From an uncultured Actinomycetes bacterium (lineage in GTDB: Bacteria; Actinomycetota; Thermoleophilia; Gaiellales; Gaiellaceae): a DNA stretch of 6,310 nt. Each line of letters begins with the position of its first letter. Positions within the stretch are counted from its first letter, which is position 1. The stretch is taken from positions 1 through 6,310 of the forward strand of contig CAIYXH010000246.1 in assembly GCA_903930195.1 (NCBI GenBank), given 5' to 3'. Of the stretch, positions 1 through 5,964 are shown piece by piece. The notes beneath the pieces are model-generated. The model was not told the DNA's origin. It saw only the letters and a program-made list of their open reading frames with translations, and did not search any database. Position numbers and translations under genes: made by a program.

Positions 1-244
1 GCTTGTGCGCGCCCGTGTGGAGCAGGTCCTCGCGCTTCAAGTAGATCCGCCGGTCGGGAGCGAAGCGCTCCGCGCGCGTCAGCGGCGTGGGGCGGCCGGC
101 GTAGCTCGTGAGCAGATGGTCGAGCTCGGCGAGGAAGCTCTCGTCGTTCTTCGCCGCCTCCCAGCCCGCGGTCAGCTCGTCGAGGGCAGGAATCAGCGTC
201 TCGGGGACATAGCGGCCTCCGTACGCACCGAACGTGGTGGTCAT
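1..244 (-). CDS. trpB: Tryptophan synthase beta chain, N-terminal part (cut by window edge)
   Basis: The first 81 codons of TrpB are visible, starting at the ATG at 244-242 and running off the left edge. TrpB is a PLP enzyme that condenses indole with L-serine to give tryptophan, as a complex with TrpA. The N-terminus has the family signature FGAYGGRYVPETL (residues 5-17), then GRPTPLTRAER (50-60) and KREDLLHTGAHK (70-81). The last visible residue, Lys81, corresponds to the lysine that forms the PLP Schiff base. The ATG overlaps the trpCF stop as ATGA, and a GGAG lies 7 bases upstream (255-252), which supports this start and suggests translational coupling. The catalytic domain beyond Lys81 is outside the window, so completeness cannot be judged. 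Confidence 0.96.
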   Translation of the reverse strand, partial: MTTTFGAYGGRYVPETLIPALDELTAGWEAAKNDESFLAELDHLLTSYAGRPTPLTRAERFAPDRRIYLKREDLLHTGAHK

Positions 245-1392
245 CTCGCAGCTCCGATCCAGGCCCTCACGGCCTCATGGTCTTTGATTCCCGGTTCGCG
301 CTCGGTGGAGCGGGCGGAGTCGACCGCCCACGGGTGCACCGCGTCGATCGCCGTGCGCACGTTGGCGGCGTTGAGGCCTCCGGCGAGCATGACGCGGCCC
401 ACGGTGGCCCGGGCGCGGTCGAGGTGCGTCGGGTCGTCCTCGAGCCAGGGCAGGTCGACGACGGTCGCGACCTGCTCGCCGTTGCGGCTGAGCGAGGCGT
501 CGCGGGAGCGCTTGCCGTTCTCCTCGGCGTAGAGCTGGACGAGGTCGGCAGCCGTCTCCTCGGCCTCACCGACGAAGACGGCGACCGAGAGGACGGTCTC
601 CGGCACGTCGAGCACCTCCGCCGCGGCGCGCGGGCTGCCGGGCCAGAGGATGAAGCCGACCATGTCTGCGCCGGCCTCGACGGCGACGTCGACGTCTTCC
701 TGCCGCGTCAGCCCGCAGACCTTCACGAGTGGCCGCGAGACGAGCTCGGCGAGCTTGGCGCCCGGGTCGGGTGCCCGCATCAGCGTCGAGCCGATGAGCA
801 TCGCGTGTGCGCCGGCGAGCTCTGCAGCGGCTCCCTGTGCGCGCGTGACGATCGCCGACTCGGCGATGATCACGCGGTCATGCGGTGCCTGGGCGACGAG
901 CGCGAGCTGGGCGTTGCGGTCGAGGTCGAAGGTCGAGAGATCACGGGCGTTGACGCCGATCACCGGGGCGTCGAGGCGCACGGCGCGCTCGAGCTCCTCG
1001 GCGTTGTGCGCCTCGACGAGCGTGTCGAGGCCAAGGGCTGTGGCCTCGCGCATCAGGCGCTTCGCGGTCGAGTGGTCGAGGTCGCGCAGGATCAGGAGCG
1101 CGGCGTCGGCTCCGGCCTCGCGTGCGGTGCGCAGGTGGTCGGTCGTCGAGAAGAAGCCCTTGGCGAGCAGCGGGATCGTCGTCGCGGCCCGTGCGGCGCG
1201 CAGATCGTCCCAGGTGCCGGCGAAGCGTTCGTCGACGAGTACCGACATGGCCCGCGCGCCGGCTGCCTCGTAGCTCCTCGCAACGTCGGCGACGTCGCCG
1301 CCCGGACGCAGGTCGCCCGCCGACGGTGAGCGGCGCTTGAACTCTGCGATCGCGCCGAAGCCGGGTGCGGAAAGGGAGTCGAGGAACCTCAT
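241..1392 (-). CDS. trpCF: Bifunctional indole-3-glycerol-phosphate synthase / phosphoribosylanthranilate isomerase fusion
   Basis: This 383-residue protein has a TrpC half (about 1-217) and a TrpF half (about 220-383), joined in one frame with no stop. TrpF isomerises phosphoribosylanthranilate to CdRP; TrpC closes CdRP to indole-3-glycerol phosphate. The TrpC half keeps the expected catalytic residues: Glu17 and Lys19 in EFKRRSPS, Lys78, Glu127 in LVEAH, Asn148 in GVNARDL and Glu178 in IAESA. It lacks the roughly 45-residue N-terminal helical segment usual in the family, and the usual RKDF around the lysine reads AKGF. The TrpF half keeps Cys226 (KVCGLT), Arg255 (PGSPR), Asp313, LAGGL (336-340) and PGIKD (367-371). 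It has VQLY for VQLH, SARSTE for the usual SSGVE region, no recognisable GGTG, and only about 163 residues against about 200. The start is the ATG overlapping the trpD stop as ATGA; sequence upstream in this frame is a shadow of trpD. TrpC activity is likely; TrpF activity is less certain. Confidence 0.92.
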   Translation of the reverse strand: MRFLDSLSAPGFGAIAEFKRRSPSAGDLRPGGDVADVARSYEAAGARAMSVLVDERFAGTWDDLRAARAATTIPLLAKGFFSTTDHLRTAREAGADAALLILRDLDHSTAKRLMREATALGLDTLVEAHNAEELERAVRLDAPVIGVNARDLSTFDLDRNAQLALVAQAPHDRVIIAESAIVTRAQGAAAELAGAHAMLIGSTLMRAPDPGAKLAELVSRPLVKVCGLTRQEDVDVAVEAGADMVGFILWPGSPRAAAEVLDVPETVLSVAVFVGEAEETAADLVQLYAEENGKRSRDASLSRNGEQVATVVDLPWLEDDPTHLDRARATVGRVMLAGGLNAANVRTAIDAVHPWAVDSARSTEREPGIKDHEAVRAWIGAAR

Positions 1393-2395
1393 GCGGAGAA
1401 CGCCACCAGTTCGTCGAGGCGCGCGGCGGCGGCGCCGGAGTCGATCGTCTCGGTAGCGCGGGCGAGCCCCTCGCGCAGGTCGGCGGCGTGGCCGGCCGCC
1501 GCGATCGCACCGGCGGCGTTGAGGAGCACGGCCGAGCGATGGCCGCCCTGTTCGCCGGCGAGCACGTTGCGCAGCGCCTGGGCGTTCGTCGCGGGGTCGC
1601 CACCGCGCAGGTCGTTCGGGTCGCAGCGCGGGATCCCGAGGTCGAGCGGGTCGAGCTCGTACTCGCGCACCGTGCCGCCCTCGACCTCGCAGACGAGGTT
1701 CGGGCCGGCCGGGGAGATCTCGTCGATCCCGCCCGCGCCGTGCACGACGTAGGCCCGCCGCGCCTCCAGCCGGACGAGGGCGTCGGAGAGCGTCCGCGCG
1801 ATCGACGGGTCGTAGACGCCGACGACCTGGGCGCGTGCGCCGGCCGGGTTCGTCAGCGGGCCGAGCACGTTGAAGACGGTACGCGCTGCGAGCTCGCGGC
1901 GGACGGGTCCCGCGTGGCGCATTGCCGGGTGGTGCGCCTGGGCGAAGAGGAAGCCGAAGCCGAGGGTGTCGATCGACTCCTCGATCCGCTCCGGCGCAAG
2001 GCCAAGGTCGAAGCCGAGTGCCTCGAGCACGTCGGCTGCGCCCGTCGCCGACGAGGCGGCACGGTTGCCGTGCTTCGCGACGCCTGCGCCGGCAGCCGCG
2101 GCCACGAGCGCCGCGGCGGTGGAGATGTTGAACGTGTTCGCGCCGTCGCCGCCCGTGCCGGCGGTGTCGACGAGGTCGTGGCGCTGCGGGTGAATCTGCA
2201 GCACGTGGGCGCGCATCGCCTCGGCGCTGCCCGTGATCTCCTCGGCGGTCTCGCCCTTGATCCGCAGCGCGACGAGGTAGCCGCCGATCTGGGCCGGCGT
2301 CGCCTCGCCGCACATGATCGAGTCCATCGTCGCGCGCGCCTCGTCGCGGGTCAGGTCGTGTCCGTCGAGCAGCCGTGCGAGCGAGGCCTGGATCG

Positions 2396-2399
<4 letters not shown>
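1389..2399 (-). CDS. trpD: Anthranilate phosphoribosyltransferase
   Basis: TrpD transfers the phosphoribosyl group of PRPP to anthranilate, the second step after chorismate is committed to tryptophan. The protein is 336 residues, normal for an unfused TrpD. An N-terminal helical segment (about 1-70) contains DSIMCGEATPAQIGGYL. The PRPP and magnesium binding loop DTAGTGGDG is at 78-86, followed by KHGNRAASS (109-117), NVLGPLTNP (177-185) and HGAGGIDE (220-227), all typical of the family and all intact. The start is GTG at 2399-2397, decided by a GGAG five bases upstream (2408-2405) and by a GTGA overlap with the trpG stop. The stop TGA overlaps the trpCF ATG. It is not fused to TrpG, unlike in enterobacteria. 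Confidence 0.97.
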
Positions 2400-2955
<556 letters not shown>

Positions 2956-2956
<1 letters not shown>

Positions 2957-4191
2957 CAGCGCCCCTCCGCGACGTCGATCGCCTGCTCGATTGCGGCCAG
3001 CTTGTTGAGGCACTCCTCATACTCGGCATCCGGATCGGAGTCGACGACGAGGCCGGCTCCTGCCTGGAGGTGGGCCACGCCGTCGTGAAGGAGCATCGAC
3101 CGGAGTGCGATGCACGTGTCGAAGCCGACGCCGGGAATGCAGTAGCCGACCACTCCGGCATAGAAGCCGCGTCGATTGCCTTCCAGCTCGGAGATGATCT
3201 GCATCGCCCTGACCTTGGGTGCGCCCGACACGGTGCCGGCCGGGAACGTCGCCCGGAGCAGATCCCAGGGGCCAACCCCGTCCCGGATCTCGCCGACGAC
3301 CTCGGAGACGAGATGCGTGACGTGCGAGAACCGTTCGACCTCGAGGAATCGCTCGACCTGCACTGTCCCGGGCACGCAGACGCGCGAGAGGTCGTTGCGG
3401 CCGAGATCGACGAGCATCACGTGCTCGGCCCTGTCCTTCTCCGACGCGAGCAGGAGCTCGGCGTCGCCCTCTCCGACCCCAGCCGTGCCTGCGATGGGGT
3501 TGAGGCTCGCGCGCGTCCCCTCGAGCTTCACGTGGGTTTCCGGCGAGGAGCCGATCAGCGCGTACTCGCCGAGCTCGAGCAGGAAGAGGTACGGCGATGG
3601 GTTCACGCGCCGCAGCGCACGGTAGATCGCAAGTGCCGAGGCCGGTGTGGCCCGGGCGGTGCTCTGCGAGAGCACGATCTGAAACGCGTCTCCCTCGCGG
3701 ATGTAGGACTGGCAGCGTTCGACGCCTGCCGTGTACGCCTCGCGCCCGGGGTACCGCACGGTCGGTCCGGGCTCACGGCCGTTCGCCGCCTCGGGCTCCG
3801 GGAGCGGACCGTCGAGCAGCGCGCGAATCTCCTCGACGTCTCCGCGGATGACCTCGGCGCTGCCGCCGACATGGTCGAAGCGGAGCAGGATCTCTGCGAC
3901 CACGAACCGGCTCGTCGGAAGGTTCGATCCGTGTTCGGGAAGCTTCACCGTCGGTTCGAGCTCGGCGATCCAGTCGTAGCCGACGTGACCCACGACGGGC
4001 TCGTCGAGGCGCTCTGCCTCGGCGACGTCGACGAGGCGCGAGCCGCAGCCGACGAGCGAGTAGCGCCCGAGCCGTCCCTGGTCGACCGACTCGAGCAGGA
4101 AGCTCGCCGCCCCGGCCCCGCGCAGACGGAGGTACGCCGCGAGCGGCGTGAGGAGGTCGGTGTCGAGTGTGGGGAGTGTCGTCTGCGTCAT
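2956..4191 (-). CDS. trpE: Anthranilate synthase component I, compact form
   Basis: TrpE converts chorismate to anthranilate and pyruvate using ammonia from TrpG, and is the first committed step. The 411-residue protein carries the chorismate-binding domain at about 145-411: GDAFQIVLSQ (167-176), PIAGT (232-236), EHVMLVDLGRNDLSRV (256-271), SHVTHLVSEV (289-298), GAPKVRAM (323-330) and the terminal E-x-x-N-K (393-397). Ala in PIAGT favours TrpE over PabB, which usually has Lys there. The tryptophan feedback motifs LLES (32-35) and NPSPY (197-201) are present. The protein is about 80-100 residues shorter than many TrpE; most of the loss is in the N-terminal domain between GRYSLVG (42-48) and VGHVGYD (67-73). 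The basic residues that normally follow PIAGT are also missing. The ribosome site is weak (GGA at 4204-4202, ten bases from the ATG). It is preceded by a leader peptide and attenuator. Confidence 0.97.
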
Positions 4192-4211
4192 GTCTGGTCG
4201 TTCCGAGGCAT

Positions 4212-4231
4212 AAAAAAGACCCTCACGGGTC
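4212..4231 (-). terminator. Attenuator terminator of the trp operon
   Basis: Read on the minus strand, the leader RNA has a GACCC / GGGTC stem (4231-4227 with 4222-4218), a GTGA loop and a run of six T (4217-4212). This is a compact intrinsic terminator. It lies between the trpL stop codon and the trpE ATG, ending 20 bases before trpE. A second GACCC copy at 4237-4233 could pair in an alternative register. Its position right after a Trp-rich leader peptide is the arrangement expected for transcription attenuation. The stem is short, so termination strength is uncertain. Confidence 0.85.
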
Positions 4232-4289
4232 GGGGTCGAGCGAAGGCGGGCTGTGGTCGCGCTAACGCGCGCAGGCTCCCGCCCCGCTC
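4227..4289 (-). promoter_or_regulatory. Competing RNA pairings of the trp attenuator
   Basis: Three alternative pairings can be read by eye. First, GAGCGGGGCGGG (4289-4278, inside trpL just after the Trp codons) can pair with CCCGCCTTCGCTC (4250-4238), 12 pairs with one bulged base and two G-U pairs. Second, the core GGGGCGGG (4285-4278) can instead pair with CCCGACCC (4234-4227) at seven of eight positions, and that segment contains the 5' arm of the terminator, so this is the better antiterminator candidate. Third, a small CGCGC-GTTA-GCGCG hairpin (4271-4258) encloses the trpL stop codon. A ribosome that reaches the stop would cover much of 4285-4278, whereas one stalled at the first Trp codons would leave it free. 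Which fold dominates is inference. Confidence 0.6.
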
Positions 4290-4339
4290 ATGCGCCAGGT
4301 CCACCAGGTGCAGGGTGTGGAAGACAGTGCGGAAGTCAT
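4262..4339 (-). CDS. trpL: trp operon leader peptide
   Basis: This is a 25-codon ORF from the ATG at 4339-4337 to the TAG at 4264-4262, containing Thr-Trp-Trp-Thr-Trp at residues 11-15 (TGG at 4306-4304, 4303-4301 and 4297-4295). Three Trp codons in a 25-residue peptide just upstream of trpE and of a U-tract hairpin is the classic signature of a trp attenuation leader: translation speed over these codons reports charged tRNA-Trp. No function of the peptide itself is implied. GGAAG lies just upstream (4347-4343), but a promoter-like -10 hexamer ends only eight bases before the ATG, so the transcript may start at or next to the start codon and be translated without a leader. An overlapping 62-codon frame (4376-4188) is less convincing because it runs through the terminator. 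Confidence 0.88.
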   Translation of the reverse strand: MTSALSSTPCTWWTWRMSGAGACAR

Positions 4340-4347
4340 CGGCTTCC

Positions 4348-4376
4348 AGCGTAGTGGCTCGACCCAGGTGACGCAA
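4348..4376 (-). promoter_or_regulatory. Predicted trp operon promoter
   Basis: On the minus strand TTGCGT (4376-4371) and TACGCT (4353-4348) are separated by exactly 17 bases and fit a loose sigma70-type promoter (TTGnnn and TAnnnT). Transcription would start around 4342-4339, at or within three bases of the trpL ATG. It is the best promoter-like pair in the 60 bases between the divergent start codons. No operator could be identified. Confidence 0.55.
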
Positions 4377-4387
4377 CCTCGACCGTG

Positions 4388-4393
4388 TAGCCT
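4388..4393 (+). promoter_or_regulatory. Possible -10 element for the thiolase gene
   Basis: TAGCCT fits TAnnnT and ends six bases before the GTG start of the thiolase gene, which has no Shine-Dalgarno sequence. That spacing would give a leaderless transcript. No convincing -35 box is seen at 16-18 bases, so this is a weak call. Confidence 0.3.
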
Positions 4394-4399
4394 CGATTC

Positions 4400-5551
4400 G
4401 TGGCCCGGAGCGTCATCGTCGCGGCAGTACGGACGCCGTTCGGCCGGCTCGGCGGCGGGCTCGCGTCGCTGACCGCGCCCGAGCTCGGCGCGGCGGCGAT
4501 CCGGGGTGCGTTGGAGCGCGCGGGAATCGACGCGTCGGAGCCCGAGTACGTCTTGATGGGCCAGGTGCTGCAGGCCGGCGTAGGGCAGGCGCCTGCGCGC
4601 CAGGCGGCGGTCGCAGCGGGGCTCCCGCGCGAGACACCCGCGGAGACGATCAACAAGGTCTGCGCCTCGTCTGTCCGGGCGGTCGCGCTCGCCGACGCGC
4701 TCGTGCGCGCGGGCGATGCGGAGCTCGTCGTCACGGGCGGCATGGAGTCGATGTCGAATGCACCCTTTGCCCTCGTCCGCGCCCGCTTCGGCTACCGGCT
4801 CGGCGACGGGACGCTGATCGACCTGATGCTGCGCGACGGCCTCGTCTCGACCTTCGACGGCAAGCACATGGTCGAGCAGGCCTCCTTCGTCGCGCGCGAT
4901 CTCGGCATCGGTCGCGAGGCGCAGGATGCCTGGGCGCTGCGCTCCCACGAGCGTGCGGTTGCGGCTGCGGATGCAGGGACCTTTGCCGACGAGCTGATCG
5001 CCGTCGGCGAGCTGACCGCCGACGAGGCGCCGCGGCGTGACACCTCCGCCGAGAAGCTCGCCTCGCTGAAGCCGCTCTTCGACCCCGACGGCACCACCAC
5101 AGCCGGGAACGCGCCGGGCGTGAACGACGGCGCCTCGTGCGTCATCGTCGCGAGCGAGGAGTGGGCGAAGAGGCGCGGGATCGAACCGCTCGCGACGATC
5201 GTCGGCCAGGCCGCCGTCGCCGACGACTACGCCTATCTGGCCCGCACGCCTGCGAAGGCCGGCGCGCGCGCGCTCGAGCGCGCAGGGAAGCGCATCGACG
5301 ACGTGACGCGCGTCGAGATCAACGAGGCGTTCGCCTCGGTTGCGCGGCATTCCACGGATCTGCTCGGCGTCGACGATGCGATCGTCAACGTCAACGGCGG
5401 CGCGATCGCGCTCGGCCACCCGATCGGCGCCTCGGGCGGCCGCATCGTCGCCACGCTCGTCCACGGCCTGCGCCGTTCGGGCGGAGGACTGGGGCTTGCC
5501 GCGATCTGCTCCGGCGGCGGGCAGGGCGACGCGCTCCTGCTCGAGGTCTGA
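4400..5551 (+). CDS. Acetyl-CoA C-acetyltransferase-type thiolase
   Basis: This is a 383-residue thiolase of the usual family length. Such enzymes condense two acetyl-CoA to acetoacetyl-CoA or run the reverse cleavage in fatty acid breakdown. The acyl-accepting nucleophile is Cys88 in NKVCASS; GGMESMSNAPF (113-123) follows. NEAFA (308-312), GGAIALGHPIGASG (333-346, His340) and CSGGGQG (370-376, Cys370) complete the active site, so all catalytic residues are present. The biosynthetic-type motifs favour acetyl-CoA acetyltransferase over a long-chain 3-ketoacyl-CoA thiolase, but chain-length preference cannot be read from sequence alone. The start is GTG at 4400, giving the expected MARSVIVAAVRTPFG beginning, with no ribosome site upstream. 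It diverges from the trp operon, shares its last base with the Nudix start codon, and lies upstream of a hydroxyacyl-CoA dehydrogenase, consistent with acyl-CoA metabolism. Confidence 0.94.
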   Translation: MARSVIVAAVRTPFGRLGGGLASLTAPELGAAAIRGALERAGIDASEPEYVLMGQVLQAGVGQAPARQAAVAAGLPRETPAETINKVCASSVRAVALADALVRAGDAELVVTGGMESMSNAPFALVRARFGYRLGDGTLIDLMLRDGLVSTFDGKHMVEQASFVARDLGIGREAQDAWALRSHERAVAAADAGTFADELIAVGELTADEAPRRDTSAEKLASLKPLFDPDGTTTAGNAPGVNDGASCVIVASEEWAKRRGIEPLATIVGQAAVADDYAYLARTPAKAGARALERAGKRIDDVTRVEINEAFASVARHSTDLLGVDDAIVNVNGGAIALGHPIGASGGRIVATLVHGLRRSGGGLGLAAICSGGGQGDALLLEV

Positions 5552-5919
5552 TGGCCGAGGTGCAGGCGGCCGGCGGGATCGTGATCCGCGATGGACGCGT
5601 GCTGCTTGTCCATCGCGCGCACTACGACGACTGGTCGCTCCCGAAGGGCAAGCTCGATCCGGGCGAGTCGTGGGAGGAGGCCGCCGTGCGCGAGCTGGAA
5701 GAGGAGACGGCGCTCGTCGTCGAGCTCGGCGAGGAGGTCGGCCGCGCCCACTACCGCGACCAGTCCGGGCGCGAGAAAGAGGTGCGCTACTACCGCATGG
5801 AGGCGACCGGCGAGGCGCGCGCGCAGAACGAGATCGACGAGATCCGCTGGGTGCCGCTCGCCGACGCGCCTGCGCTGCTCACCTACGCACACGACGTCGA
5901 GCTGCTGGCCCAGCTCTAG
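5551..5919 (+). CDS. Small MutT-like Nudix hydrolase
   Basis: This 122-residue single-domain Nudix protein should hydrolyse a nucleoside diphosphate linked to another group; the substrate is not identifiable. The Nudix box runs from Gly33 to Leu55, with Glu39 and REL-x-EE (47-52) for metal binding; the late glycine of the consensus is Ala54. It is preceded by WSLPKGKLDPGES (28-40), a form seen in dinucleoside polyphosphate hydrolases and in the N-terminal domain of mycobacterial MutT1. The histidine phosphatase domain of MutT1 is absent here. The ATG shares a base with the thiolase stop (TGATG), with GAGG four bases upstream (5543-5546). A longer in-frame start at 5137 is rejected because the extra residues are a shadow of the thiolase. 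Roles in nucleotide pool cleaning or dinucleotide hydrolysis are both possible. Confidence 0.92.
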   Translation: MAEVQAAGGIVIRDGRVLLVHRAHYDDWSLPKGKLDPGESWEEAAVRELEEETALVVELGEEVGRAHYRDQSGREKEVRYYRMEATGEARAQNEIDEIRWVPLADAPALLTYAHDVELLAQL

Positions 5920-5947
5920 GGACTGTCCCCGACGGGGACAGTCCCTA
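5917..5947 (+). repeat. Perfect 14-bp inverted repeat after the Nudix gene
   Basis: TAGGGACTGTCCCC (5917-5930), a GAC loop and GGGGACAGTCCCTA (5934-5947) form a perfect hairpin whose first three bases are the Nudix stop codon. There is no T tract on either side, so it is not a classic intrinsic terminator, though a hairpin this stable could still stop transcription or protect an mRNA end. The long perfect arms with a three-base loop also resemble REP-type elements mobilised by RAYT transposases. One copy alone cannot decide between these. Confidence 0.85.
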
Positions 5948-5952
5948 AGAAC

Positions 5953-5958
5953 TACGTT
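5953..5958 (+). promoter_or_regulatory. Possible -10 element for the dehydrogenase gene
   Basis: TACGTT fits TAnnnT and ends six bases before the ATG at 5965, the same spacing as the thiolase candidate. The dehydrogenase start also has no Shine-Dalgarno sequence. The place where a -35 box would lie falls in the inverted repeat and shows no TTG. Weak call. Confidence 0.25.
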
Positions 5959-5964
5959 TCGCCC

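Noticed and set aside
732..760. A separate trpF start inside the fused gene (GTG at Val223)
   Set aside because: No stop separates the two halves, no ribosome site was identified, and TrpC-TrpF fusions are known in other bacteria, so a single fused protein is the simpler reading.
4233..4365. Nine-base perfect complementarity between GGGTCGAGC (4365-4357) and GCTCGACCC (4241-4233) as an RNA switch arm
   Set aside because: The upstream copy lies in the spacer of the predicted promoter and would not be transcribed. It would deserve another look if the transcript proves to start further upstream.
3070..4371. Long plus-strand ORF (433 codons) opposite trpE
   Set aside because: It is antisense to a clear trpE and its composition is typical of a GC-rich shadow frame with no recognisable domain. 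Similar plus-strand ORFs at 277-1329, 1365-2495 and 2375-3088 are rejected for the same reason.
4188..4376. A 62-codon minus-strand ORF whose stop overlaps the trpE ATG
   Set aside because: It runs through the attenuator terminator and its first codon lies within the predicted -35 box. The frame with WWTW, ending at the TAG at 4262, explains the region better. The stop overlap is probably chance.
4262..5464. Minus-strand 400-codon ORF opposite the thiolase gene
   Set aside because: It is a shadow of the thiolase that happens to run in frame into trpL. Only its last 25 codons are considered real.
5137..5919. A 260-codon version of the Nudix protein
   Set aside because: The first 138 residues come from the thiolase in another frame and are arginine-rich nonsense. 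Nudix homology begins just after the ATG at 5551.
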